Positions 8,342 to 14,594 of a stretch of 20,750 nucleotides of DNA are shown here, piece after piece. The stretch's first letter is position 1, and each line of letters starts with the position of its first letter. The DNA is taken from positions 1-20,750 of the forward strand of contig JBBSEZ010000149.1 in assembly GCA_038239195.1 (NCBI GenBank), in the 5' to 3' direction. The translations under genes were made by a program, and so were the position numbers. Source of the DNA: JBBSEZ01 sp038239195. Lineage in GTDB: Bacteria; Planctomycetota; Planctomycetia; Gemmatales; Gemmataceae. The notes under the pieces are model-generated. The model searched no databases. It was given only the letters and a program-made list of their open reading frames with translations, and was not told the origin of the DNA.

Positions 8342-8434
8342 AGAGCCTGTGAATTAATCCCCGATCATCGCCGTAAGTCCTTGTTCGATGGTCCGCTGAC
8401 GGGGTGATCGGGAATAAATTCACAGCCTCTCAGG
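8342..8434 (-). repeat. 93-bp element with imperfect terminal inverted repeats, copy B (inverted)
   Basis: Reverse complement of copy A at 6194-6286, with two substitutions in 93 bp. It lies exactly where two genes are cut. To its left is the 5'-truncated SIR2-like remnant read leftwards, and to its right a 5'-truncated WD40 protein read rightwards. The first in-frame residues of the open frame on the right come from the element itself, so that frame does not start at a natural gene start. The element therefore marks an insertion or rearrangement breakpoint. Confidence 0.8.
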
Positions 8435-8436
8435 AG

Positions 8437-9078
8437 AGCCGTCCTACGGGGGAGGGTTTTTCCTGCCGACCGCCTCACTACCTCCACGCCGCCCCGACCG
8501 CCGACGGGCGGGCGGTGGTCCTGGCGGGGCAGCTCGACTACGGGCCGTACCTCGAGTGCTGGGAGCTGCCCAACCTCCGTTTGCGCTGGAAGCGCCGCGG
8601 GCAGGGCAGAAATCCCCCGAATCGGCTTTGCCTGTGTCCGGACGGCCGCATGGTGTGCAGCGACAGCACCGCGGTGACCTTGCTGGGCCCCAACACCGGG
8701 GAGGTCGTCCGGCACGTAACCTCCCTTTCCGAGGCGGTGCCGGCCCTGGCCGTCAGCCCGGACGGCGCCCTCCTGGCCATCGCCGCGGGGACGGGGCTCG
8801 TGCTCTGCGAGTTATCGACCGGCAGGCGGCTCGGGGAGGCCCGCAGCCAGGGCCGCAAGCACTTCACCGACGTGGCCTTTCACCCTTCCGGCCGGGCCCT
8901 GGCGGCGTCCTCCAACCATCAGACGGTGCGCGTGTTCGACGCGGCGAGCATGGCGGAGTTGGCCGCCTTCGATTGGGAGGTCGGGCCGGTGCGCCGGCTG
9001 GCCTTCGCGCCCGACGGGCAGCGGGCGGCCGCCGCGGGCAAGACGGGCCGCGTGGTGATCTGGGACGTGGACCTGTAG
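8437..9078 (+). pseudogene. WD40-repeat protein lacking its N-terminus
   Basis: About 213 codons of WD40-like beta-propeller sequence, with units such as APTADGRAVVLAG, CLCPDGRMVCSDS, AVSPDGALLAIAA, AFHPSGRALAASS and AFAPDGQRAAAAG. It ends in VVIWDVDL, a natural propeller end. The open frame extends back into the 93-bp element (ATG at 8404), but those first residues are encoded by the repeat and not by the gene. No natural start is visible, so the protein has lost its 5' part to the element or an associated deletion. It may still be made as a small propeller fragment, though its function would be doubtful. It reads away from the SIR2 remnant, giving two genes cut head-to-head at one breakpoint. 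Confidence 0.65.
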
Positions 9079-9104
9079 GATCGCGAAGGAAAGAACGGCC
9101 AATC

Positions 9105-9422
9105 TCACAACTGCACCACCACGTACCGGACGAACGCCCCCGTCGGAGGCTCCGTCTTCTCGGGCAGGGCCTTCTCGCCATTCGCCTTTCGCTTCGCGAT
9201 GGCCTTCGCCAGGGCAAGGGCCAGGTTGTCGAGGGCCTCTTTCTCGGTAGCGCCCTCTGCGGTTACCCCCGGCGGCGCGGCGGCGATGGCCGTGAACCGG
9301 CCCTGGGCGGCCAGAACGTGGGCCTCGCAGCGATACGCTGTGCCGGGCGCAAATCGCTCCCAGGCGGCCTCTGCCGGCAACGGGGAGGCAAAGCCTCCTA
9401 CGCGGGACGTATGGTCCGACAT
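9105..9422 (-). CDS. HicB-like small protein, 105 aa
   Basis: The ATG at 9422 lies 5 nt after the stop of the upstream DUF6941-type gene, so the two form an operon. Residues 26-75 (YRCEAHVLAAQGRFTAIAAAPPGVTAEGATEKEALDNLALAL) follow the HicB pattern: a beta strand, 'F.A....PGV.AEG.T..EAL.N', then a helix. HicB proteins are antitoxins with a degenerate RNase H-like fold that block the HicA RNase. Here there is no HicA next to it and no clear DNA-binding C-terminal domain; the tail (residues 76-105) is Lys/Glu-rich and then ends in hydrophobic VRYVVVQL. It may be an orphan HicB-like protein with another role. A longer frame upstream to 9992 runs through the neighbouring gene in another phase and is a shadow. 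Confidence 0.65.
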   Translation of the reverse strand: MSDHTSRVGGFASPLPAEAAWERFAPGTAYRCEAHVLAAQGRFTAIAAAPPGVTAEGATEKEALDNLALALAKAIAKRKANGEKALPEKTEPPTGAFVRYVVVQL

Positions 9423-9427
9423 CGCGG

Positions 9428-9823
9428 CTATTCCTCCAGCCCCACGACGACTGCCTCGAGGCGAGATGTTCCGATCGACTCCTCGTTCCAGTACAACTCC
9501 CAGGCGAAACTGCCGGGGTGAGGAACGGGAATCGACGGCACATTGAGGACGACGTCCGTGGTGGCTAATGGGTTGTCGTTCTGGACAGCAAACAGGCGGC
9601 GTAGAATCGCCTCGTCCGTGGACAGGTCTACGAGCAAGAGGCTCAGATCGACACGACCGTGAACCTCTCGGAGCGCGAAAAACACGACCGCAGGCGAGGC
9701 GAACTCCGTCTCCTCCGCCTTGACTTCGACGCAGTCGAACATCCCAGAGACGGTAACTTTGCCGGTGTTCTCGTCCTGTGACGCTGTATCGGCAAGCCAG
9801 ATCGCCTGAAGAGACGGCTTCAC
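9428..9823 (-). CDS. DUF6941-type protein, 131 aa
   Basis: GTG start at 9823, preceded by AAGGAG 12 nt upstream. The N-terminus KPSLQAIWLADTASQDENTGKVTVSGMFDCVEV matches the pattern of the DUF6941 family ('..A..LAD....D..TGK....G.F'), a small all-beta protein of unknown role found in diverse bacteria. The rest is strand-rich (VVFFALREVHGRVDLSLLLVDL, SFAWELYWNEESIG), consistent with a beta sandwich. It has no signal peptide, so it is probably cytoplasmic. It is the first gene of a two-gene operon with the HicB-like protein, driven by the promoter at 9874-9902. The family name comes from pattern memory and should be confirmed by profile search. Confidence 0.68.
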   Translation of the reverse strand: MKPSLQAIWLADTASQDENTGKVTVSGMFDCVEVKAEETEFASPAVVFFALREVHGRVDLSLLLVDLSTDEAILRRLFAVQNDNPLATTDVVLNVPSIPVPHPGSFAWELYWNEESIGTSRLEAVVVGLEE

Positions 9824-9873
9824 GGACGCAGCGCTCCTTATTCGGGACAGTTGCTCGACACCACCGCTGCACC

Positions 9874-9902
9874 GTTATCGACCGGCACAAGTCCCCTGTC
9901 AA
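9874..9902 (-). promoter_or_regulatory. Sigma-70-like promoter of the DUF6941/HicB-like operon
   Basis: On the minus strand a perfect TTGACA (9902-9897) is followed by a 17-bp spacer and GATAAC (9879-9874). Transcription would begin near 9867, leaving a leader of about 44 nt before the GTG at 9823. This is the clearest housekeeping-type promoter in the window. The -10 match is 4 of 6. Confidence 0.6.
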
Positions 9903-9970
9903 GAGAATAGTAACCGCGCGGATCGAAGCGATCGAGGGGAGATAACAATGGAAGTCGGCCCGGAGGGGGG

Positions 9971-9976
9971 TACAAT
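9971..9976 (+). promoter_or_regulatory. Possible -10 box upstream of the second sigma gene
   Basis: TACAAT (5 of 6 to TATAAT) lies about 58 bp before the ATG at 10034. No good -35 box is found 16-18 bp further up, so it may depend on an activator or another sigma factor, or be chance. Confidence 0.25.
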
Positions 9977-10033
9977 GGGGGCGCCGGCCCACCTCCGAGG
10001 CCAGCCCAGCCTGTGAGGCATGCGAGACGAGTT

Positions 10034-10644
10034 ATGAGCCTCGAACGGCCCCCCGCCCCCATCGCCCCGGGGCCCCCGATGAGCTGACGGCCTTGCTGGA
10101 AGAACACCGGCCGAAGTTGCTGGCCGTGATCCGCCGGCGCCTGGGCCCCGCACTGCGCTCCCGGCTGGACGCGGAGGACGTCCTCCAGAGTGCCTTCCTC
10201 CGCGCGGGCGCCCGCTGGAGCGCGGACGAGGTCTGGCCCCCGCCGAGCGCCTACGCCTGGCTCTACCGCATCGTTCGAGACTGCCTGCTCGACGCCTGGC
10301 GCGCCGAGACCCGGCAGTGCCGGGACGTCCGGCAGGGCCTGCCCTGGCCGGACGAGTCCTCCGTGCAAATGGGCCTCGGCCTGGTCAGCCCGGACACGGG
10401 CCCTGGCTCGGCGGTCGCCCGCGACGACCTGCAACAGCGGGTGCGGCAGGCGCTGGCCCTGCTTTCGGGGCCGGACCGCGAGATCTTGTGGATGCGCCAC
10501 TACGACGGGCTGACGTTCCCGCAGGCCGCGGAGGTGCTGGGCATCACCGACTCGGCCGCGACCCTGCGCTACGTCCGGGCCCTCAAACGGCTCCGGAAGT
10601 CGTGGGACCAATTGCACCCCCGCGGGGGGCCCGGCCGTGAGTGA
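10034..10644 (+). CDS. ECF-type sigma factor with an apparent frameshift near its start
   Basis: The body (frame of 10093-10644) is a planctomycete ECF sigma factor. Region 2 has LDAEDVLQSAFLRA and PPSAYAWLYRIVRDCLLDAWR; region 4 has LSGPDREILWMRHYDGLTFPQAAEVLGITDSAATLRYVRALKRL, an HTH. It is close to a type usually encoded just before a Ser/Thr kinase. No ATG opens this frame. The ATG at 10034 gives MSLERPPAPIAPGPP and then meets TGA, while the other frame continues with DELTALLEEHRPKLL. Adding one base in the run GGGGCCCCC (10069-10077) joins the two into one natural N-terminus. The gene is therefore either frameshifted or misread at the run. A TTG at 10093 would give 183 aa with both sigma regions, so some function could remain. 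Confidence 0.82.
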
Positions 10645-10678
10645 CCTCTCTTCCACGCACGACGCGGACGACGAGCTC
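10637..10678 (+). pseudogene. First 14 codons of a Ser/Thr kinase gene, cut by an IS remnant
   Basis: A GTG at 10637 overlaps the last codons of the sigma gene by 8 nt (GTGAGTGA) and reads MSDLSSTHDADDEL before IS3-type sequence begins. An acidic 'MSD......D.EL' opening directly after an ECF gene of this type is the normal start of a kinase gene in planctomycetes. The overlap suggests translational coupling of sigma factor and kinase before the insertion. The rest of the kinase is missing from the window. The identification rests on position and a short peptide only. Confidence 0.45.
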
Positions 10679-11130
10679 TGCGCCGTGTACTCCTTGTCGA
10701 TCAGCCTCATCAGCGCCAGGTTCTCCGCCGTCTCGGGCGCCGGCTCGTAGTAGAGGCTGGACCGGGCGAGGCCCAGCAACTCGCACTGCCGGCGGATGCT
10801 CAACTGCGCGTGGCCCGCCTCGATCAGCGGGCGCAACTCCTCCGCCGTCAGAGGGCCACTGTTTTTTTGAGCCACTCCAGCTCCATCTTGAGGCGGCCGA
10901 TCTGCTCGAACAGCTCGGCCTGGCGCGCCTCGGCGTCGGCGGCGTTGGGCCTGGGCCCGCTGACGAAGATGTCCTCGGCGCCGGCGAGGAGCTGCTTCTT
11001 CCAGGCGTGGATCAAGGTGGGTGGGCGCTGGAGTGCCCCGCCAGCTCGTTGGCGGTCTTGTCCCCTTGTGCGCCGCGAGGGGGGCCTGGGCCTTGAACGC
11101 CGCGGTGTGTGTCTTCCGCTTGCCTGCCAT
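10679..11130 (-). pseudogene. IS3-family transposase OrfA/OrfB, frameshifted and truncated
   Basis: The ATG at 11130 starts OrfA (MAGKRKTHTAAFKAQ..LAAHKG), a helix-turn-helix protein. One missing base after AAGGGG shifts the frame. The true text (DKTANELAGH..) continues in another frame, and a second missing base near CACCCACC shifts it again before 'LIHAWKKQLLAGAEDIF', a leucine-zipper part and 'LKMELEWLKK'. At AAAAAAA (10862-10868) the family's programmed -1 slip leads into OrfB (NSGPLTAEELRPLIEAG..LSIRRQCELLGLARSSLYYEP), the HTH_21-type start of the DDE integrase. The sequence stops at LIDKEYTA, before any catalytic Asp. The two losses plus the -1 slip add up to three, so one frame stays open across the relic and gives a nonsense middle. 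Confidence 0.78.
10862..10868 (-). promoter_or_regulatory. A7 slippery site for programmed -1 frameshifting in the IS3 relic
   Basis: Seven T on the plus strand are seven A in the transposase message, directly at the end of OrfA (..EWLKK) and 11 nt before the OrfA stop. The -1 frame gives the conserved OrfB entry KNSGPLTAEE. This is the standard arrangement by which IS3 elements make the OrfAB fusion transposase. Confidence 0.7.
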
Positions 11131-11191
11131 CGTTCCCCCTTCCCCGGGCCACCCGAGTAGCTTATCAGGTGGGCCAGTTTTCGGGGCCCAC

Positions 11192-11680
11192 TATACGGTC
11201 CTCTCCAGGCACCTCGTCGCCAAGTGCGTGCGCATCGGGCACAAGACGTTCCCGCAGGTCATCGAGTACGACGTGACGTTTACGCTGCCGGCCGACGAGA
11301 AGCACACCTTCGCCCAGTTCGAGGCGCTGACGGGATACATGCCGCCCAAATTCAAGAAGTTCTGGAAGTACGACGCGGGCAAGGGGAAGTTGCTGCCGCT
11401 CGACGACGGCCCCGGCGAGCAGCCCCATCCGGTGGTGCTCGCCACGGCGAAGGGCACGCACGCGATGGGCGTTTATTCGCCCGATCAGCCGTCGCGCGGC
11501 TTCGAGAAGGTGGGCTACGGGCGCTTCCGCTTCAAGGCGGAGAAGGTCAATAAGTGGAACTGCGTCTTTCGGGTGCGCGAGCCGAGAGGCATCGAGAGGG
11601 GCGTGTTTCGCTACCGGATGCTCGTGTTCGTCGGCACGCTGGCGGACGTGGAAAGGGACATGAAGGCGCTGGTGAAGTAA
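11192..11680 (+). pseudogene. 5'-truncated protein of unknown function, last 162 codons
   Basis: Directly after the IS3 end the frame reads YTVLSRHLVAKCVRIGHKTF and continues to TAA at 11678-11680. The text is protein-like: strand-rich, with conserved-looking segments 'EYDVTFTLPADE', 'ALTGYMPPKFKKFWKYD', 'HAMGVYSPDQPS', 'YGRFRFKAEKVNKWNCVFRV' and 'FVGTLADVERDMKALVK'. It resembles the C-terminal half of secreted planctomycete proteins that handle sugars or act as periplasmic binding folds, but I do not recognise the family. The start is lost to the IS element; frames that extend back to 11021 translate IS sequence. It is probably a dead remnant, though it could be made from an internal start. 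Confidence 0.6.
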
Positions 11681-11733
11681 CTTGGGCGCAAAGAGGCGAA
11701 CTCGTTCCGTGACGCCGGCGAGCCAGGCAAGAT

Positions 11734-12468
11734 TCAAGGAGCCCGGGCGCGCCTCTGGGCAAGCTCCTCCGCGTAGGGGGCGATGCGATCGCGCAGTTCT
11801 TCGAGCCTCCGCTGGGCGTTGGCGAGGTCGGCCTCGTGGAACTGAGCGCCCTCCGCCGACCGGGAAGCGCGAAGCGCCTCCTGCTCCAAGACCGCTTGTT
11901 GTCCGGCGGCGAGGTCGGCCTGCCCGCGCGTCACCAACCATTCCAGGTCTTCCGTGGAGGACCAGCGGTTGTCGTCGAAGCCCAAACTGGCGAAGGCGCC
12001 AAAGACGCGCAGGTGCAAGTCGCGCGCGAAGTCGCGGGAAAGGGCCCCTACCCGGCGCTCGCCGAGAAAGTCCTTGCGCGGCCCTTCGGCTTCGGGGGCC
12101 TCGATCGTATGCAGGGCGTCCAGTCGGGCACAGAAGCGCCCGGCCCGGTCGGGCAACTGGCCGAGGTAGAACAAATCGGGGCTCGATCCCCCGTCACGCA
12201 AGCCAGTCAGAAAGTCCAACACCTTGTCGAACGAATCGAGCCCCTTGGGGACGTTGTCGGGGTACTACTCGACGGCCGCGACGATCGGGTGCTTCTTGTG
12301 CGCCGCCACACAGGGCCGGGAAAGGACCAGGCAAAGTTTCGCGGGCGCCTTGGCCGCCTCTCCACCCTTCTCCGCTCAGCTTTCTCGGGTGACGAAGAGC
12401 AAGACGCCGCTGAGGACGTCTCCCTGCGTGAGGGGGGCGCTCGCACGGGGCAACTCAGTAATCGGCAT
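11734..12468 (-). pseudogene. 244-codon gene with two in-frame stops; MazF/PemK-like N-terminal pattern
   Basis: The ATG at 12468 lies inside the end of the 71-aa gene (14-nt overlap), so it was probably translated by coupling. The frame reads MPITELPRASAPLTQGDVLSG.. and meets TGA at 12376-12378. It continues with 36 codons to TAG at 12265-12267, then runs open to 11734. No indel is needed, so two point changes broke one 244-residue protein. The first 70 residues (QGDV......LFVT ... CLVLSRPCVAAHKKHPIVAAVE) have the order of a MazF/PemK-type SH3 barrel (QGDI ... P.LVLS ... V..V). This is only a suggestion. Residues 85-170 are mixed, with 'DLFYLGQLPDRAGRFCARLDAL'. The last 75 form a charged helical or coiled-coil tail. 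A GTG at 12222 could still make the last 162 residues. Confidence 0.6.
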
Positions 12469-12670
12469 GGGCCCCTTCGCTGTAGCTCTTGAGGGCCTGG
12501 CGGGCCTCGTAGCGGGCCTCGGTCCAACCATATCCCACCGGATCGAGGAAGTCCGCCAGCGGGTAGTCTTCGACCGGCCTCCCGCTGCCGTTGGCGGCAG
12601 CGGGAGGCTTCACGACATTTGCCTCGCCCTCCCCGAAGAGGGCGGGCGGCGTAGCGGTGACGTCTCTCAT
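12455..12670 (-). CDS. Small acidic protein of unknown function, 71 aa
   Basis: ATG at 12670, preceded by GAGGGGGAGAGG, only 10 nt after the acyl-CoA dehydrogenase stop. Its stop TGA (12455-12457) lies beyond the start of the next gene (ATG 12468), an overlap typical of tightly coupled pairs such as toxin-antitoxin or other obligate partners. Residues 1-30 are flexible and rich in Ala, Pro and Gly. Residues 31-71 hold a conserved-looking core (GRPVEDYPLADFLDPVGYGWTEARYEARQALKSYSEG), probably helical. It has no signal peptide and no known motif. It is intact while its downstream partner is broken. It might be the antitoxin-like or chaperone-like member of the pair, but this is inference from layout only. 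Confidence 0.6.
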   Translation of the reverse strand: MRDVTATPPALFGEGEANVVKPPAAANGSGRPVEDYPLADFLDPVGYGWTEARYEARQALKSYSEGAHADY

Positions 12671-12680
12671 CCTCTCCCCC

Positions 12681-14594
12681 TCACTTCTTGTTCTCGTACT
12701 TCATCATGATCTCCGCCTGCGGCACCCCTGCGATCTCCTCGAAGCCGCCGCTCAAGATCACGTCCGCCAACTCCGCCGTCGCCTTGAAGTAGCGGTCGCT
12801 CGCCCGCTTGCCCGTCAGCTTGCGCTCCAGGTCCTGGCACAAGACGTCGGCCGCCCCGATGCTCGCCGCGCTGCCGCGCTGCTGCGCCCACAGCGCCGTC
12901 ACCAGGATCACCACCGTGTCCTGCACCCGCTGCGACAGCTCGGCGATGCGGCACTGGCGGTCGCCCAGCTTCAACTGGTGCTTCTCCATCGTCGCCGCCA
13001 CCTCGCCGCGCATCTTGCCGAACTGCGCCAGCGCGAAATCGACGTGGTCCTGCAAGCGCCGGTCCAGGCCCGGCACCGTCTGCATGTCCTTCCCGGCGAA
13101 CATCTGGCCCGCCTTCCACTTCGCATAAGGCGCCAGCTCCTTGCGCAGCCGCCAGGCGTGGAGCGGGTTGAGCGGGTTGAGCGTCTTCATGCCGTGGCGC
13201 TGGAGGGCCTTGCCGATGGGCTCGAAGTATCTCTTGCCGTGGTCCTTGACCAGCGACAGGAAGAACGCCATGCCCAGCACCTCGCCCTCGCCCTCGTAGA
13301 TGCACGGGGCCAGGAAGTCGTAGACGTTGTCGCCGAACGGGTGGCCCTTGAGGAACGACCGCCCGCCGTGCGTCTTCATGAACAGCTCGATGGCGGACTC
13401 CTTCATCGCCTCGCTGCCGAAGATCTTGGCGATGATGCACTCCATCTCCCCGCGGTAGCCCTGATCGAGCAGCCACGAGCCCCAGCCCACCAGGGCGTCG
13501 GCCCCCGTTATCAGCCCCGCCATGCGCGCGATGCGCCGCTTCACCAGCTCGCGCGTCGCGATCGGATGGCCGTAGGTCCGCCGGAACTCCGCCCACGGCA
13601 GCATGTTGGCCAGCATCACCCGCATGCTGCCCGACGCCCCGGCGCACAGCGACAGCCGACCGCGGTTCAGCCCGTGGTAGGCGATCGTCAGCCCGTCGCC
13701 GACGCTCGGCTTGAGCAGGTTCTCCTTCGGCACCCGGAAGTCCTTGAAGACCAGCCCGTTGTTGTGCGCCTGCCGCAGGGCGTACAGCCCGTAGCGCACC
13801 AGCCGGAACTGCTCGTTCTCCTCCGGCGGCAGGTCCACCACCAGCACCGCCGGCTTGTTGTCGATGAGGCACACCAGCCCCGCCGTGCGGCCGGGCACGA
13901 CGTTGGTGATGAACAGCTTCTCGCCGTTCACCACGTAGTCGTTGCCTTCCAGCACCGCCGTCGTGCGCAGGGCCGTCAGGTCGGACCCCGCCCCCGGCTC
14001 CGTCAGCGCGAAGCCCGAGAGGGCCTGCCCGCTCGCCAGCCGGGGCAGGAAGCGCTCCTTCTGGTCGGGCGTGCCGAACGTCACCACCGGATCGACGGCG
14101 CCGATGCAGCCGTGGATCGAGGCCATGCCCGCGATCATCGGGTCGTAGGTCGCCACGCGCGTCAGGAAGTGGGTGAAGCGCTGGAACGCGGCCCCTTGCC
14201 CGCCGTACTTCGGGTCGATCAGCAGGCCCCAATAGCCCGCCGTGCCCAGCTCGGCCAGCATGTCGGGGCGCACCTTGCCCTGCTCGTCCCAGACGTTGCC
14301 CTCGGCGTGCCGGCGCTTGACGATCTCCAGCGACGACTCCATCGTCCGGTCGCACGGGGCGCTCTTTTCCAGCGGCGGCGGGCTGAACAAATCGAGCGGC
14401 GCCTTGCCGTCCCAGAAGGCCCGGTGGATGGGGCTGTTGACCGTCTGATACTGTGGCTGGAACAGCTTCTCGACCTGATCGTCCGCCTTGGCGAGGGCGC
14501 CGGTCCGGCGCACTTCCTCCTCCGTCTTGCCCCCCATCCGCAAGGCCGTCTCGGCAAAACTCTGGTCGCGGTCGGTCGGCGGCGCGGTGCTCAT
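12681..14594 (-). CDS. Acyl-CoA dehydrogenase, long form (637 aa)
   Basis: FAD enzyme that oxidises acyl-CoA to the trans-2-enoyl-CoA, the first step of fatty-acid beta-oxidation. Residues about 85-190 form the N-terminal helical domain. The beta domain carries FALTEPGAGSD (195-205), the family signature, then VVNGEKLFITN (221-231). The C-terminal helical domain begins near 300 (NRGRLSLCAGASGSMRVMLANMLPWAEFRRTYGHPI). IYEGEGEVLG (432-441) occupies the position of the usual 'YEG' catalytic-base motif, making Glu434 the likely base. An extra C-terminal region of about 190 residues makes it longer than the usual 380-aa enzymes and similar to FadE-like/DUF1974-type long forms. The ATG at 14594 is preferred, with GGGAG 6 nt upstream; an in-frame GTG at 14615 would add 7 residues. 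It leads an operon with the two small genes downstream. A TAGAAT box at 14669-14664 is a possible -10. Confidence 0.93.
   Translation of the reverse strand: MSTAPPTDRDQSFAETALRMGGKTEEEVRRTGALAKADDQVEKLFQPQYQTVNSPIHRAFWDGKAPLDLFSPPPLEKSAPCDRTMESSLEIVKRRHAEGNVWDEQGKVRPDMLAELGTAGYWGLLIDPKYGGQGAAFQRFTHFLTRVATYDPMIAGMASIHGCIGAVDPVVTFGTPDQKERFLPRLASGQALSGFALTEPGAGSDLTALRTTAVLEGNDYVVNGEKLFITNVVPGRTAGLVCLIDNKPAVLVVDLPPEENEQFRLVRYGLYALRQAHNNGLVFKDFRVPKENLLKPSVGDGLTIAYHGLNRGRLSLCAGASGSMRVMLANMLPWAEFRRTYGHPIATRELVKRRIARMAGLITGADALVGWGSWLLDQGYRGEMECIIAKIFGSEAMKESAIELFMKTHGGRSFLKGHPFGDNVYDFLAPCIYEGEGEVLGMAFFLSLVKDHGKRYFEPIGKALQRHGMKTLNPLNPLHAWRLRKELAPYAKWKAGQMFAGKDMQTVPGLDRRLQDHVDFALAQFGKMRGEVAATMEKHQLKLGDRQCRIAELSQRVQDTVVILVTALWAQQRGSAASIGAADVLCQDLERKLTGKRASDRYFKATAELADVILSGGFEEIAGVPQAEIMMKYENKK

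Larger units (their letters stand above)
10679..11191 (-). mobile_element. IS3-family insertion sequence remnant (one end, orfA and start of orfB)
   Basis: The right end near 11191 carries a terminal sequence reading, on the minus strand, TGGGCCCCGAAAACTGGCCC. This is of the GGGG..CCGAAAACTGG type seen at IS3-family ends. Inside are orfA and about the first 60 codons of orfB. The remaining two thirds of orfB and the left end are missing, so the copy is dead. The left boundary at about 10679 abuts the kinase start and the right boundary abuts a 5'-truncated gene. Insertion was therefore followed by deletion. Confidence 0.75.

Noticed and set aside
8404..8436. ATG at 8404 as the true start of the WD40 protein
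   Set aside because: The codons up to 8434 belong to the repeat element, whose other copy is elsewhere. This is an accidental extension of the frame.
9423..9992. N-terminal extension of the HicB-like gene to 9992
   Set aside because: It overlaps the DUF6941-type gene in another phase. The ATG at 9422 sits 5 nt after that gene's stop.
9838..11130. 430-aa 'transposase' from 11130 down to 9838
   Set aside because: Only the first 23 residues and the OrfB part near the middle are IS3 text. The rest is out-of-frame translation of OrfA and antisense translation of the sigma gene.
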